Of a stretch of DNA of 64,000 nucleotides, positions 48,699 to 59,190 are shown piece after piece. The notes below the pieces were generated by a model. That model worked only from the letters and a program-made list of their open reading frames with translations, made no database searches and was not told where the DNA came from. The position numbers and the translations under genes were made by a program. Position 1 is the stretch's first letter; each line of letters opens with the position of its first letter. This DNA comes from Legionella sainthelensi (lineage in GTDB: Bacteria; Pseudomonadota; Gammaproteobacteria; Legionellales; Legionellaceae): the NCBI RefSeq assembly GCF_900637685.1, contig NZ_LR134388.1, positions 882,001-946,000 of the forward strand, read 5' to 3'.

Positions 48699-50105
48699 AT
48701 GCCAAAAAAAAAACCATTAGAGATATCTAAAGAATTTGTTGATCAAGTGTTGGCTATAATTGCAAACGAATCAGAGGAAGGGCGTAAAAAAATTATTGCT
48801 ATCGCCAAAAGAGCAGAAGAAAAGTATGAACGTCCTATAAAATCTTGGCTTACAGGGTGGTTTTATCAATATACTCGCACTCGCGGTGAAAAAGTAGATC
48901 AATCAATCAATGTGATGCAGAATTTTCCGGATGCTTATACCCGGTTGCAAGAATTTAAACTGATAATCAGTGATGGTGAATGGAAGATAGGCTCATATAA
49001 TTATTTGTTATTTTTAGAGTTAATTGATGCTGTTCCTGATTATGCGTCTATAGATGAACCATTTGTTCATTCATTTATTCTTGAACTTAAAGATTTAGTC
49101 ATTAAACAAATTGATAGCTTTATGTTTCAATATAAATCTACATTGGAAACAATTAAGGCTCGAGAGCTTGAGCGAGAATCAATGCGCAAAAGTGAGCGTC
49201 AGTCAACCGAAAATATATTAATTTTTAATGACTTAACTAATGCGAGAGAAACACGACTCAAACAACAAGATAAAACCGTCTTTGCCTTGAATTTTAAAAA
49301 TGATTTATGGCATTTGTCTTGGGTTGATGAAAATGGTGAAACGTACCCACTATCTCCTGGCAATGAGTTAATTTTGAAGCTTGCTACTCTGGAGAAGCCG
49401 GATATTGAAAAGCTTAGCTCAGTCAGTTTAAAGCAAATCAAAAAAGAGTGCATTAAAGCTCGAGATCACTATCTTTCTAAAATTCAAGTAATTATCAATC
49501 CCCAGGATAAAAATTCATATGCCCCTTTAACCAATGAAAATCTGATAGCCAATGGAATTGTATCGACTTTTGTTTTACATCATACAGAAAAGGAAACTAG
49601 TCTTTGGTGGATTAATAGTATAGGGGTTCCAAATAAAATTGATTTGGCTCATTATCCTAAACTGGATTCTTGGCTGGCTGCTCATGAAGCACCATTGAAT
49701 CAAACAGATAAATTACAATTAAAAGCTAATTTGCTGCATATCAAAACCACACAACCTTTTTCTGCCTCCAAATTAGAACATATGAATGAAATGCTTGAGA
49801 AAGTATTAAAAAGGCAAAGCTCTAAAGACGAAACTACACAGGACAGGCATGTTGGCAGACTCGATCTCAGCTTATTTGATAAAGTAAGACTGCATTTGGA
49901 AGACAGAGTAAAAAAAATATCTGAGAAAGCCCCCTCTGTTTCTGATCCCGCTAATGAGCCGCTTGCTATTCAGAATCCTCCTAAAAAGTTAAAACCAGAA
50001 CGATATGCAGCGCTTTCTCAATTACCAATGTTTTGGCAAAATCAAAGCGAAGTGACGGGAGATGTTGAAGAGGTCACTCCATCCATGAATAACACCTTGA
50101 AATGA
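48699..50105 (+). CDS. Protein of unknown function, candidate effector
   Basis: The ATG at 48699 has GGGAG nine bases upstream and gives 468 residues; an earlier in-frame ATG at 48678 has no such site. There is no signal peptide or membrane segment. An N-terminal helical domain (1-150) is followed by a charged coiled-coil-like stretch (ARELERESMRKSERQS), then a mixed alpha/beta part with FALNFKNDLWHLSWVDENG and a parallel TFVLHHTEKETSLWWINSIG segment, suggesting a repeated beta unit. The C-terminal 80 residues are Lys/Pro/Glu-rich and disordered-looking. No family is recognised. Large, soluble and orphan, it fits the profile of Legionella effectors, but that is inference. Confidence 0.7.
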   Translation: MPKKKPLEISKEFVDQVLAIIANESEEGRKKIIAIAKRAEEKYERPIKSWLTGWFYQYTRTRGEKVDQSINVMQNFPDAYTRLQEFKLIISDGEWKIGSYNYLLFLELIDAVPDYASIDEPFVHSFILELKDLVIKQIDSFMFQYKSTLETIKARELERESMRKSERQSTENILIFNDLTNARETRLKQQDKTVFALNFKNDLWHLSWVDENGETYPLSPGNELILKLATLEKPDIEKLSSVSLKQIKKECIKARDHYLSKIQVIINPQDKNSYAPLTNENLIANGIVSTFVLHHTEKETSLWWINSIGVPNKIDLAHYPKLDSWLAAHEAPLNQTDKLQLKANLLHIKTTQPFSASKLEHMNEMLEKVLKRQSSKDETTQDRHVGRLDLSLFDKVRLHLEDRVKKISEKAPSVSDPANEPLAIQNPPKKLKPERYAALSQLPMFWQNQSEVTGDVEEVTPSMNNTLK

Positions 50106-50184
50106 ACATCAGAGTAAAGGCCTGGAACAAATTTGCGTGCGATAGCACGCTCATTAATGTGAATAATAAGTTGTCAGTATTTAT

Positions 50185-51792
50185 TTATTGATTTTTAAAA
50201 CCATTAGTTATTGGATAACGCCAATCTTTACCAAAGGCTCGTGGGCTTATTTTAATTCCGGGTGGAGATTGACGACGTTTGTATTCATTATGTTTAATCA
50301 GTTGAATTACTTTTGCTACTGTTTCAGGTGCAAATCCTTGTTGCATTATTTCTTCTGGACTTAAATTTTGTTCTATGTATCCAACAATTATTGCATCGAG
50401 TACCGCGTATTCAGGTAAACTGTCTTGATCGGTTTGATCGGGCCTTAGTTCTGCAGAAGGCGCTCGGGTTAAAACGCGCTCGGGAATGACAGGAGAAAGA
50501 GTGTTACGATAGCGTGCCAAGGCATAAACCTGGGTTTTAAGCACATCTTTTAGTACTGCAAAACCACCTGCCATATCTCCATATAAAGTGGCATACCCAA
50601 CGGCAGATTCGCTTTTATTGGACGTTGTAAGCACCATTTTACCTGTTTTATTAGAGAGTGCCATGATTAATAACCCGCGAATTCTCGCTTGTATATTTTC
50701 TTCTGTAGTATCAGAAGGTAATCCGAGAAACAAAGGTTCTAGGGTAGCTATTAATGCTTCAAATGCTGATTCAATCGAAAGTATAGAATGAGATACTTGT
50801 AACTGTTTAATTTGCGTTAGAGCATCTTCATTGCTCATCTGCGCTGTATATCGAGAAGGCATCAGCACGGCATGAGCTCGGTCTGCGCCTAAGGCATCTA
50901 CTGCAATAGCAAGCGTTAAAGCAGAGTCAACTCCACCCGAGAGTCCAACTAAAACACCTGGAAAATGATTTTTATTAACATAATCGCGAGTACCACAAAC
51001 CAAGGCTTCGTAGAGCAACGCTTCGTTTTCAAGCAAGGGGGATATAATTCCTTTGATTTGATTCCCTTGTATTTCAACCGTAGATAAATTTTCTTTAAAT
51101 GCTGCTCCGCGTGCACTAATTCTTCCTTGGGAATCTATAGCTATTGATTGTCCATCGAAAAGAAGTTCGTCTTGGCCACCCACTTGGTTAACATATATAA
51201 TGGATATCCCTCGTTTTGCATAAGATTTTAATAAAGCTTCCCTTTTTGGGTATTTACTGGAATCAAATGGCGATGCGTTTAAAATCAGTAAAACTGAAAT
51301 ACCATGTTCAATTAAATCTTCTGCTGGACCTGGTTGCCATAAATCTTCACATATGATAATTCCTACCTTGTAATGGTTGATTTCTAAGAGGCAAGGATTC
51401 TTTTTACCTGGAGTAAAATAACGAGCTTCATCAAAGATTGCATAGTTTGGTAGATTTTGTTTGTGGTACTCACCAACTTTCTGTCCTTGATAAAAGATGC
51501 TTACACTATTATATCTCTGTTGTTTCTCTTGAGAAGGATGTCCTATCAGTACATAACAATCTTCAGTTACAGTCTGAATTAGCTGTAAGTTTTCATTGAC
51601 GTTTTGCTGAAACTCTTTACGGAAGAGTAAATCTTCAGGAGGGTAACCTGTTAATGCGAGTTCAGGAAAGATTATAATATCATGATCAAGTTGTTGGCTT
51701 TTGATAATCTCAATAATTTTATCTCTATTGGATGTTAATGCCCCTACAGTAGGATTAATTTGTGCCATTAAAACTGTAAGCTTATTTTGCAT
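50185..51792 (-). CDS. nadE: Glutamine-dependent NAD+ synthetase
   Basis: It amidates deamido-NAD to NAD using glutamine. The N-terminal nitrilase-fold glutaminase has the Glu44-Lys111-Cys148 triad. The C-terminal synthetase has the PP-loop SGGVDS (285-290) and the SELRPDQTDQDSLPEYAVLD... segment. At 535 residues it is the two-domain form. It stands alone on the minus strand. Confidence 0.97.
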   Translation of the reverse strand: MQNKLTVLMAQINPTVGALTSNRDKIIEIIKSQQLDHDIIIFPELALTGYPPEDLLFRKEFQQNVNENLQLIQTVTEDCYVLIGHPSQEKQQRYNSVSIFYQGQKVGEYHKQNLPNYAIFDEARYFTPGKKNPCLLEINHYKVGIIICEDLWQPGPAEDLIEHGISVLLILNASPFDSSKYPKREALLKSYAKRGISIIYVNQVGGQDELLFDGQSIAIDSQGRISARGAAFKENLSTVEIQGNQIKGIISPLLENEALLYEALVCGTRDYVNKNHFPGVLVGLSGGVDSALTLAIAVDALGADRAHAVLMPSRYTAQMSNEDALTQIKQLQVSHSILSIESAFEALIATLEPLFLGLPSDTTEENIQARIRGLLIMALSNKTGKMVLTTSNKSESAVGYATLYGDMAGGFAVLKDVLKTQVYALARYRNTLSPVIPERVLTRAPSAELRPDQTDQDSLPEYAVLDAIIVGYIEQNLSPEEIMQQGFAPETVAKVIQLIKHNEYKRRQSPPGIKISPRAFGKDWRYPITNGFKNQ

Positions 51793-52048
51793 GATATATA
51801 CTCTAATGGAATCAAGGTGCGATAAATTAATACAAAGTATTATTAATTAAAAGATTAAATTGTTAATTAATTTAAAAATTGACTAAAATAAAAGTCCTTT
51901 TATGATGTTAAACGAACAGGATATTGTATAAATGCGACTCATTTTACGTAATAATATTCTAAATAAAAGCAATTCATTATAAAAAATACTTATTTTTATA
52001 AGAAATTCACATTAAAATAGATCCTTGGCCCAGTAATAAATACATTTT

Positions 52049-55000
52049 ATGTTAAATGAAGCACTATCAACAATGCCAGATGTTTTTGAGGCTAAGATAT
52101 TATTGCGTGGGCAAGAGTATTTTGAAAAAGGGCATGTGCTTAATATTCGGTTCAGTGATGGTTTGCTTAAGGGACGAGTCAAGGGGAGTGCAAGCCAGAT
52201 TTATGATGTTCATATGGATTTAAAAGCTTGGCCCAAGAAGTTAGCGCATTGTACTTGCACACATCAGCATAATTGCAAACATGCCGCAGCCTGTCTATTA
52301 GCATTACGAGAGAGAGAAAAAAGCAACTCTAAGTCTTTGCCTGCAAATAAGTTAGATAAAAGACTGGATAGTTGGCTAAAAAATTTACGTGCACAAGAAG
52401 CTGCGATCATTAAAACACAAGAGGCTACACATCATTTAGTTTATCTTATTGATCTAAAGTTGGATGGTTATGAGCATCGAGTTGTTGTTAAACTGGCTTT
52501 GGCTAAATTATTAAAACGTGGTGGTTATGGAAAAATGATCACGTTTAATAGTCTTTCTGATTCCAAAAAACAGCATTTTATTGGTGATGATAATGATCTG
52601 GTGGCTCTATTGCTGTTTAAATGTGGTATTTCAGGTTGGTTTGACTCTTTAAACATCCGTAATAGTGAACTACTTGAACGAATTATATCTACTGGAAGAG
52701 CGTTTTTTATACAAAATCCAAATAAAGCAATTCAATTAGGCGAGTCCATCAGAGGCACTTGTCAATGGATGTTGTCTCTCAATGGGAGTCAAAACTTATT
52801 ATTAATGCATGAAGACAAGGTATTTAAGCCGTTATTACTTGATAACAGTTGGTATTTTAATTATTCGGAAGCCAAAATAGGGTGTTTGCTTACCCCATAT
52901 CCCATAAAACAATTGGGTTATTTATTGGAGGCACCTTCAATTCCGCTGGAGCAGGCAGAATTGTTGGCAAATAAAATGGCGCATACTTGCCCTGAATTTC
53001 CTGTGCCTCAAGTTTTTAAACAACGAGAAGTACGTCAAGTTACCCCCATCCCGGTACTGATTCTTGATACCATCAGTGAATTTGATGAAGAATCCTCTTG
53101 GCTCTATGATACTGAGGAAGAATTACATGCTTTATTTACCGTACATATTGTTTTTGATTATGCAGGCTTAATGATTACTGGTTCAGATCAATGCGACACA
53201 GTTGTGCGCCAGCAGGAAGATGTTTTAATTCAGTATCTACGCGATAAAGAGTTTGAAAAATTAAAATGGGATGAAGTCCAGTCTATATTAGACCTAAGGG
53301 TGCCCAGGGCTTGGGAATATGAGCAATGGGGCAAGGTAAAGAATGTAGATTTTATTATTCAAAATATTAATGTCTTGGCAGATTTAGAGTTTCTTCGTAG
53401 CCAATCAATCCCTGATCTAAAAGAAAGAGGTTGGCAGGTAGAGTGTGTTGGTACTTTGTATCAGGAAGTTGTTAGTGCTGATGAAGTAGAGTGGTATTCT
53501 GATCTTCAAGAAAGTACTACTGATTTTTTTTCATATCAATTGGGAATTTTGGTTGATGGCAAACAAGTGAGCATTGTGCCTTTAATTGCTGATTTAATTC
53601 AACGTTATAGTGCTAATAGTTTGGATAATCTTTCTGATGATCAGTTGGTAAAGCTTCCTTTGCAAGATGGTCGTGCGTTGCAGTTGGAAATGGGGCGAAT
53701 TAAGCCGTTGATTCGATTATTATTGCAATTTGGTCTGCGCCATGTTGATGCAAATCAAAGTGTTTCTCTTAATAAATATCAATTAATTTTGATGCGTGAA
53801 GCTGAGTTGGCTATTGCAGCAATTAAAACTCGTTGGCAAGGAGCAGAGACATTAAGAGAGCAAATAAGACAACTCACCCTATCATCTAATATCCCAGAGA
53901 TACAATCCCCTTCGGGGTTACAAGTACAATTAAGAGATTATCAACGTTATGGATTGAGTTGGTTGCAGTTTTTACGCATCAGCCATTTTAACGGTATTCT
54001 GGCAGATGATATGGGATTAGGTAAAACGATACAAACTTTGGCACATTTGCTCTATGAAAAGGAGCAAGGACGGATTCAATCAGCTACATTAATTGTTGCA
54101 CCAACAAGTCTTGTAGGTAATTGGTTGGTTGAAGCAAAACGATTTACTCCCCAATTAAATGTTTTAGTCCATCATGGGTCCGAACGACATCAGGATAATT
54201 TTGATGACTATGATTTAGTCATTTCGACCTATGGATTAATTCAACGGGATAAGGAAAAATTTGTAAGCTATCCTTTTTATTATCTCATTTTGGATGAAGC
54301 CCAATTTATTAAGAATGCGCGCACTAAAACAACTCAAATTATTCAACAGTTACATGCCACTCATCGTTTATGCCTCACAGGTACACCTTTAGAGAACCAT
54401 TTAGGTGAGTTATGGTCTTTATTCCATTTTTTAATGCCTGGTTTATTAGGAGATGCCAAGCAGTTTAGACTTTGGTTTAGGAGTCCTATCGAAAAATATG
54501 CGGATAGAGAGAGACGAGAAATTCTCACAAAGCGTGTGCAACCTTTTATTTTAAGAAGAACAAAAAATCAGGTTGCTAGAGAATTGCCACCAAAAACGGA
54601 AATGACTCATACCATTGAGCTTATTGGAGCACAGCGCGATCTTTATGAAGCGATACGTATGAGTATGGAAAAAAAGGTACGTGATGCGATTGCAAAACAA
54701 GGTCTAGGTAGAAGTCATATTCTATTGCTCGATGCGTTACTCAAACTACGACAAGTTTGTTGTGATCCTAGATTATTGTCTTTGCCAGAAGCTGCTATAG
54801 CTCATGGTACCTCTGCAAAACTCGAAGTGTTAATGGATTTGCTAAATAACCTAATTGGTGAGGGGCGACGAGTTTTAGTCTTCTCACAATTTACCTCTAT
54901 GTTGCAATTAATTGAAGAAGAGTTACGTACCCGCCAATATGATTATTTGAAGTTAACAGGCCAAACGCAACACCGACAGGCAATGGTAGATAAATTTCAA

Positions 55001-55324
55001 GAAGGGAATACGCCTGTATTTTTGATTAGTTTAAAAGCAGGTGGTACGGGTTTGAATTTAACTCGTGCAGACACCGTGATTCAGTACGATCCATGGTGGA
55101 ATCCTGCTGTTGAAGCCCAAGCTACAGATAGAGCTCATCGTATAGGTCAGGAAAATCCAGTATTTGTTTATAAATTAATTACCGCAGGTACTGTAGAAGA
55201 AGCAATTTTAACGATGCAGGAGAGAAAAAGGCTCTTGGGAGAAAGCGTACTATCCCCTGACTCTACAAAAGCGACGGCTTTAAGTGAAAAAGATATTGAG
55301 CAGTTCTTTATGCCATTAAGTTAA
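52049..55324 (+). CDS. SWIM zinc-finger SNF2-family helicase/ATPase
   Basis: The 1091-residue protein begins with a SWIM zinc finger (Cys68-x-Cys70-x5-Cys76-x-His78). A long middle region similar to the bacterial SNF2-associated domain follows, then a full SNF2 motor: Walker A GLGKT near 655, DEAQ near 748, and helicase motifs V and VI (GGTGLNLTRADTVI, DRAHRIGQ near 1000-1030). Such proteins act as DNA translocases in transcription recycling or repair; some are phage-defence parts, but no partner gene is adjacent here. It is full length with no frameshift. Confidence 0.93.
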   Translation: MLNEALSTMPDVFEAKILLRGQEYFEKGHVLNIRFSDGLLKGRVKGSASQIYDVHMDLKAWPKKLAHCTCTHQHNCKHAAACLLALREREKSNSKSLPANKLDKRLDSWLKNLRAQEAAIIKTQEATHHLVYLIDLKLDGYEHRVVVKLALAKLLKRGGYGKMITFNSLSDSKKQHFIGDDNDLVALLLFKCGISGWFDSLNIRNSELLERIISTGRAFFIQNPNKAIQLGESIRGTCQWMLSLNGSQNLLLMHEDKVFKPLLLDNSWYFNYSEAKIGCLLTPYPIKQLGYLLEAPSIPLEQAELLANKMAHTCPEFPVPQVFKQREVRQVTPIPVLILDTISEFDEESSWLYDTEEELHALFTVHIVFDYAGLMITGSDQCDTVVRQQEDVLIQYLRDKEFEKLKWDEVQSILDLRVPRAWEYEQWGKVKNVDFIIQNINVLADLEFLRSQSIPDLKERGWQVECVGTLYQEVVSADEVEWYSDLQESTTDFFSYQLGILVDGKQVSIVPLIADLIQRYSANSLDNLSDDQLVKLPLQDGRALQLEMGRIKPLIRLLLQFGLRHVDANQSVSLNKYQLILMREAELAIAAIKTRWQGAETLREQIRQLTLSSNIPEIQSPSGLQVQLRDYQRYGLSWLQFLRISHFNGILADDMGLGKTIQTLAHLLYEKEQGRIQSATLIVAPTSLVGNWLVEAKRFTPQLNVLVHHGSERHQDNFDDYDLVISTYGLIQRDKEKFVSYPFYYLILDEAQFIKNARTKTTQIIQQLHATHRLCLTGTPLENHLGELWSLFHFLMPGLLGDAKQFRLWFRSPIEKYADRERREILTKRVQPFILRRTKNQVARELPPKTEMTHTIELIGAQRDLYEAIRMSMEKKVRDAIAKQGLGRSHILLLDALLKLRQVCCDPRLLSLPEAAIAHGTSAKLEVLMDLLNNLIGEGRRVLVFSQFTSMLQLIEEELRTRQYDYLKLTGQTQHRQAMVDKFQEGNTPVFLISLKAGGTGLNLTRADTVIQYDPWWNPAVEAQATDRAHRIGQENPVFVYKLITAGTVEEAILTMQERKRLLGESVLSPDSTKATALSEKDIEQFFMPLS

Positions 55325-55507
55325 ATATATCTATTCACTATTTTGGATGTGCAGATGTGAATGTATTAAGTTCTATTAAGTGCGTCAAGGTGTGTCAAAT
55401 GGCTTTACGATGAACTTGGCGAATAGTTAAGTTAAATTTAAATAAAAACTAGCATAGTTTCTATTCATAGCATAAGCTATTAACTGATTGTAAACATGGA
55501 GAAAATT

Positions 55508-55945
55508 ATGAACTTATGGAAGCGAGCCTGTGGTCTTGTTCTTGCTACTTTTTATTTCCCTGCGGTATTAGCAGCATCCCAAGCCCCTGTCGGTAACTGG
55601 GTGACTGTAGATGATAAAACTGGCGCCAAAAGAGCGGTTGTTACTATTACTGAGTCTGGTGGGGTGTTAAGTGGTGTTATTGATAAAGTGTATCCGCAAC
55701 CAGGGGATACTGGAATCTGTGAAAATTGTCCTGGTGCTTTTAAAGGGAAAAAAATAGTGGGACTGCGGTTTATGTGGGGATTAAAGAAAGAAGGGGATAA
55801 TCAATGGAGTGGTGGCTCTATTTTGGATCCCAAAACAGGTAAAATTTATCGTGCTAAGCTCACTGCTCAAGGAAATGAACTTTTAGTTCGCGGATATCTT
55901 GGAATTTCTTTATTAGGCCGTACACAAGTGTGGCATAAAGAATAG
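55508..55945 (+). CDS. DUF2147-domain secreted protein
   Basis: The ATG at 55508 has GGAG six bases upstream; the earlier ATG at 55496 lies before that site. The 145-residue product has a signal peptide ending VLAA (near 23), then the DUF2147 pattern: PVGNWVTVDDKTG, GVIDKVYPQPGDTGICENC and GGSILDPKTGKIYRAKLT. This small envelope domain is common in proteobacteria and its function is unknown. A hairpin with a downstream T-run follows. Confidence 0.88.
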   Translation: MNLWKRACGLVLATFYFPAVLAASQAPVGNWVTVDDKTGAKRAVVTITESGGVLSGVIDKVYPQPGDTGICENCPGAFKGKKIVGLRFMWGLKKEGDNQWSGGSILDPKTGKIYRAKLTAQGNELLVRGYLGISLLGRTQVWHKE

Positions 55946-55987
55946 CGCTATGCTATAACAACGCTAAGCTTATCTAGGATAATTGCT

Positions 55988-56021
55988 CCCGAATAGTATC
56001 TATTCGGGATGACATCTTTTT
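55988..56021 (+). terminator. Terminator hairpin after the DUF2147 gene
   Basis: CCCGAATAG (55988-55996) and CTATTCGGG (56000-56008) form a perfect 9-bp stem with a 3-base loop. A T5 run lies 8 bases after the stem. Confidence 0.6.
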
Positions 56022-56070
56022 AAAAGAACATTACAATACATTTTGTTCTAATTTTCATTGTATCATTGCC

Positions 56071-57453
56071 ATGTATGAGCTGCAAAACGCAAAAAAAACG
56101 GTTGATCCATTAAAGCGCCCACCGCATTCAGTGGAGGCGGAGCAATCCATTATAGGTGGATTGATGTTGGATAATCAGGTTTGGGATAAAATTAGCCATA
56201 AGCTCTGCGAAACTGATTTTTATCGTACGGAACATCGAATTTTATTCCGTGCCATTTCTGCATTGGCTAAAAAAGATCAACCTTTTGACGTAGTCACTTT
56301 ACTTGATGCCTTAACATCACATAATGAATTAGATGATGCAGGTGGGGAAGCCTATTTATTTGAACTTGCTAATAATACCCCAAGTGTTGCTAACATATCG
56401 GCTTACGCTGAGATTGTACGTGAAAAATCAGTACAAAGGCAGCTTATTGCAGTAGCAACAGAAATTGCTGATTCGGCATATAATCCGGAGGGCAGAGAGG
56501 TTCCTGAGTTGCTCGATTTAGCAGAAACTAAAGTATTTGCAATAGGAGAGCAAACTGGGGGAGATGGTGGCCCTGAAAATATAAAATCGATTTTAGTCCG
56601 TGCGGTAGAAAAAATTGATGCGCTATATCACAATGGAGATGCGATTACTGGCCTGGCAACGGGGCTATCTGATTTAGATGAAATGACTTCTGGATTACAG
56701 CCATCTGACTTAGTCATTGTTGCAGGTCGGCCTTCCATGGGTAAAACTACGTTAGTAATGAATATGGCAGAGCATGCTGCAATTAAGTCGGGTAAACCCG
56801 TACTGGTTTTTTCTATGGAAATGCCTGCAGATTCTTTGGCCATGAGAATGATGTCCTCATTAGGCCGCATTGATCAGCATAAGATTAGGACTGGAAAACT
56901 TGATGATGATGATTGGCCTCGAGTCACTTCAGCCGTGCACATGCTTTCGGAAGCCCCTTTGTTTATTGACGATACTCCTGCTTTAAGTCCAGGGGAAATG
57001 AGGGCACGTGCCAGACGTTTAGCCAAAGAGCATGGTGCATTAGGGTTGATTGTAGTGGACTATTTGCAATTAATGAAAGTGCCAGGATTTAATGCTGATA
57101 ACAGAACTGCAGAGATCTCTGAAATTTCCCGCAGTCTTAAGTCATTGGCTAAAGAATTACAGGTACCTGTTATTGCTTTATCTCAGTTAAACAGAAGTTT
57201 GGAGCAACGCGCGGATAAACGACCCGTTATGTCTGACTTACGAGAATCGGGAGCAATCGAACAAGACGCTGATTTAATCTGTTTTATTTATAGAGATGAA
57301 GTTTACTATGAAGACAGCCCTGATAAAGGTACTGCAGAAATAATTGTGGCCAAACAAAGAAATGGTCCTATTGGTAAGGTGCGTGTGGCCTTTATAGGCA
57401 AATACACGCGCTTTGAAGATTTAGCTTATACTGGTTATCAAGGGGTAGATTGA
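56071..57453 (+). CDS. dnaB: Replicative DNA helicase
   Basis: Hexameric 5'-3' helicase of the replication fork. The N-terminal domain ([18 protein letters not shown]) and the RecA-like motor with Walker [10 protein letters not shown] (about 218-226), the Walker B strand [10 protein letters not shown] and the arginine-finger region are intact. At 460 residues without an intein, it is normal. alr follows one base after the stop, a common gammaproteobacterial pair. Confidence 0.98.
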   Translation: MYELQNAKKTVDPLKRPPHSVEAEQSIIGGLMLDNQVWDKISHKLCETDFYRTEHRILFRAISALAKKDQPFDVVTLLDALTSHNELDDAGGEAYLFELANNTPSVANISAYAEIVREKSVQRQLIAVATEIADSAYNPEGREVPELLDLAETKVFAIGEQTGGDGGPENIKSILVRAVEKIDALYHNGDAITGLATGLSDLDEMTSGLQPSDLVIVAGRPSMGKTTLVMNMAEHAAIKSGKPVLVFSMEMPADSLAMRMMSSLGRIDQHKIRTGKLDDDDWPRVTSAVHMLSEAPLFIDDTPALSPGEMRARARRLAKEHGALGLIVVDYLQLMKVPGFNADNRTAEISEISRSLKSLAKELQVPVIALSQLNRSLEQRADKRPVMSDLRESGAIEQDADLICFIYRDEVYYEDSPDKGTAEIIVAKQRNGPIGKVRVAFIGKYTRFEDLAYTGYQGVD

Positions 57454-57454
57454 G

Positions 57455-58534
57455 GTGTCAAGACCTACTAGACTGGTAATAGAGCCCAGTGCTTTACTCC
57501 ATAATTTAGCAAAGATAAGACGACTTGCCCCTGGCAAGAAAGTAATTGCGATGGTCAAAGCAAATGCTTATGGTTGTGGTGTACACATTGTGGCTCCAGT
57601 ATTAGAAGGGCACGTTGATGCTTTTGGAGTTGCCTGCATTGAGGAAGCTTTAATTCTCCATAAGATAGGTAGTCGTACTCCTTGTATTCTTTTTCAAGGT
57701 GTGTTTAGCCCTGATGAATTTAAAATAGTGGCTCACCATCAATTTGAATGTGTCATACATCAACCTCATCAATTAGAATGGCTTTTAAATACCCCCTTAA
57801 ATAGACCTATTAAACTATGGGTCAAGGTAAATACAGGCATGCATCGTTTAGGGTTCAAGCCCCAAGAGTTACACGAAGTCATGGGTGCATTACAAACTTG
57901 TACTTGGGTAGATAAAGATATTGGTTTGATGACTCATTTAGCTTGTGCAGATGAACCAGAGCGCGTAGAAAATTTTGAGCAAATTTCTTTATTTGAGAAT
58001 ATTTCTATTGACGGTTTTAGTCAACGAAGCATTGCTAATTCAGCAGCTATTATTGCTTTCCCCCAAACTCATGCGGACGTTGTGAGACCTGGAATTATGC
58101 TTTATGGCGTGTCCCCTTTTGCTAATAAGACCGCGATAGAACTAGGTTTGCTTCCTGTTATGCGCTTTGTATCAGCAATCAGTGCAGTACATTATAATCC
58201 TCCTTTAGCTGCAGTAGGATATAGTGGCATTTGGAAAAGTCAAAAGCACTCTGTTATAGGCATTGTTGCTGCGGGTTATGGAGATGGTTATCCGCGACAC
58301 ATTGCAGAAAATACTCCAGTGTGGGTTCAAGGTAAAGAAGTACCTATCGTAGGGCGAGTATCCATGGATATGCTGGCTGTGGATTTAACAGAGCATCAAG
58401 AGGTTAAACCTGGAGCACCAGTTGAGCTCTGGGGAAAACACATTTTAGTTGAACGAGTCGCACAAGCTGCTGGTACTTCGGGCTACGAATTGCTGTGCCA
58501 AATTTCTGAGCGAGTACGTCATGGTAGATCGTAG
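57455..58534 (+). CDS. alr: Alanine racemase
   Basis: This PLP enzyme makes D-alanine for peptidoglycan. The PLP lysine is Lys35 in MVKANAYG. The second catalytic residue, Tyr, is probably in AVGYSGIW (near 250), and VGRVSMDML lies in the C-terminal beta domain. The start is GTG, one base after the dnaB stop, and the TGAGG overlapping that stop may act as its ribosome-binding site. The length of 359 residues is normal. Confidence 0.97.
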   Translation: MSRPTRLVIEPSALLHNLAKIRRLAPGKKVIAMVKANAYGCGVHIVAPVLEGHVDAFGVACIEEALILHKIGSRTPCILFQGVFSPDEFKIVAHHQFECVIHQPHQLEWLLNTPLNRPIKLWVKVNTGMHRLGFKPQELHEVMGALQTCTWVDKDIGLMTHLACADEPERVENFEQISLFENISIDGFSQRSIANSAAIIAFPQTHADVVRPGIMLYGVSPFANKTAIELGLLPVMRFVSAISAVHYNPPLAAVGYSGIWKSQKHSVIGIVAAGYGDGYPRHIAENTPVWVQGKEVPIVGRVSMDMLAVDLTEHQEVKPGAPVELWGKHILVERVAQAAGTSGYELLCQISERVRHGRS

Positions 58535-58682
58535 TAATATCAATTGATGTTGTGTTTCTTAGTTGGGTTTCCTGGATGATTTCACTTATGATAGAGATGA
58601 TATCTTTACAACTATGGATAATAACTGAACGTGATGTTAGAATGACAACCGATTTTGTAACCTTATTAAATGGTGATATGTT

Positions 58683-59129
58683 ATGAAAAAGCTAGCTGTT
58701 GCATCATTGTCTTTATTTTTGGTGGGTTGCGGACCAGTAACTCATGAAGACGTAGGCACTATTTCAGGTGGTGTTATCGGTGGTTTGATTGGAAGTCAAT
58801 TTGGTGGTGGATCAGCGGCTCGAATGGCTGCGGCAGCAGGTGGTGCCATTGTTGGTGCTTACTTGGGTGGTCAAATTGGTAAAACCATGGATAAGGTAGA
58901 TCGAATGGAAATGCAACGCGCATTAGAAACTGCTCCTACCGGTAGAGCGGTAAATTGGTCTAATCCTGATACAGGCTATAGATATTCGGTACAGCCAACG
59001 CGTACATATTATCGGGAGCGTTTGCCTTGCCGAGAGTATATAACTAAAGCAGTTATTGATGGAAAAACTGAAACATTACGTGGTAGTGCATGTCGTCAAC
59101 CAGATGGCACATGGCATGTTGTGAATTAA
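58683..59129 (+). CDS. Glycine-zipper lipoprotein (17 kDa surface-antigen type)
   Basis: The 148-residue product has a lipobox VGC (Cys16). Two glycine-zipper helices (GGVIGGLIGSQFGGG and GGAIVGAYLGGQIG) follow, then a small domain with two Cys (about 115 and 136) ending CRQPDGTW. This matches the Rickettsia 17 kDa antigen and the RT0821/Lpp0805 surface-protein family, anchored in the outer membrane. The gene stands alone on the plus strand. Confidence 0.88.
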   Translation: MKKLAVASLSLFLVGCGPVTHEDVGTISGGVIGGLIGSQFGGGSAARMAAAAGGAIVGAYLGGQIGKTMDKVDRMEMQRALETAPTGRAVNWSNPDTGYRYSVQPTRTYYRERLPCREYITKAVIDGKTETLRGSACRQPDGTWHVVN

Positions 59130-59157
59130 ATAATTTTAAAAGCCTGGTTGCGATATT

Positions 59158-59187
59158 TTTGTAGCCTGAAAAATTTCAGGCTACAAA
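59158..59187. terminator. Long inverted repeat between converging genes
   Basis: GTAGCCTGAAA (59161-59171) and TTTCAGGCTAC (59174-59184) form a perfect 11-bp stem, extended by T/A pairs to about 14 bp. It lies 30 bases after the zipper lipoprotein and just after the stop of the holin-like gene on the other strand, so it could terminate both. Confidence 0.6.
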
Positions 59188-59190
59188 GAG

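Noticed and set aside
52049-55324. Defence-system interpretation of the SNF2 gene
   Set aside because: No nuclease, methylase or phospholipase-D gene is adjacent; neighbours are nadE and a DUF2147 protein.
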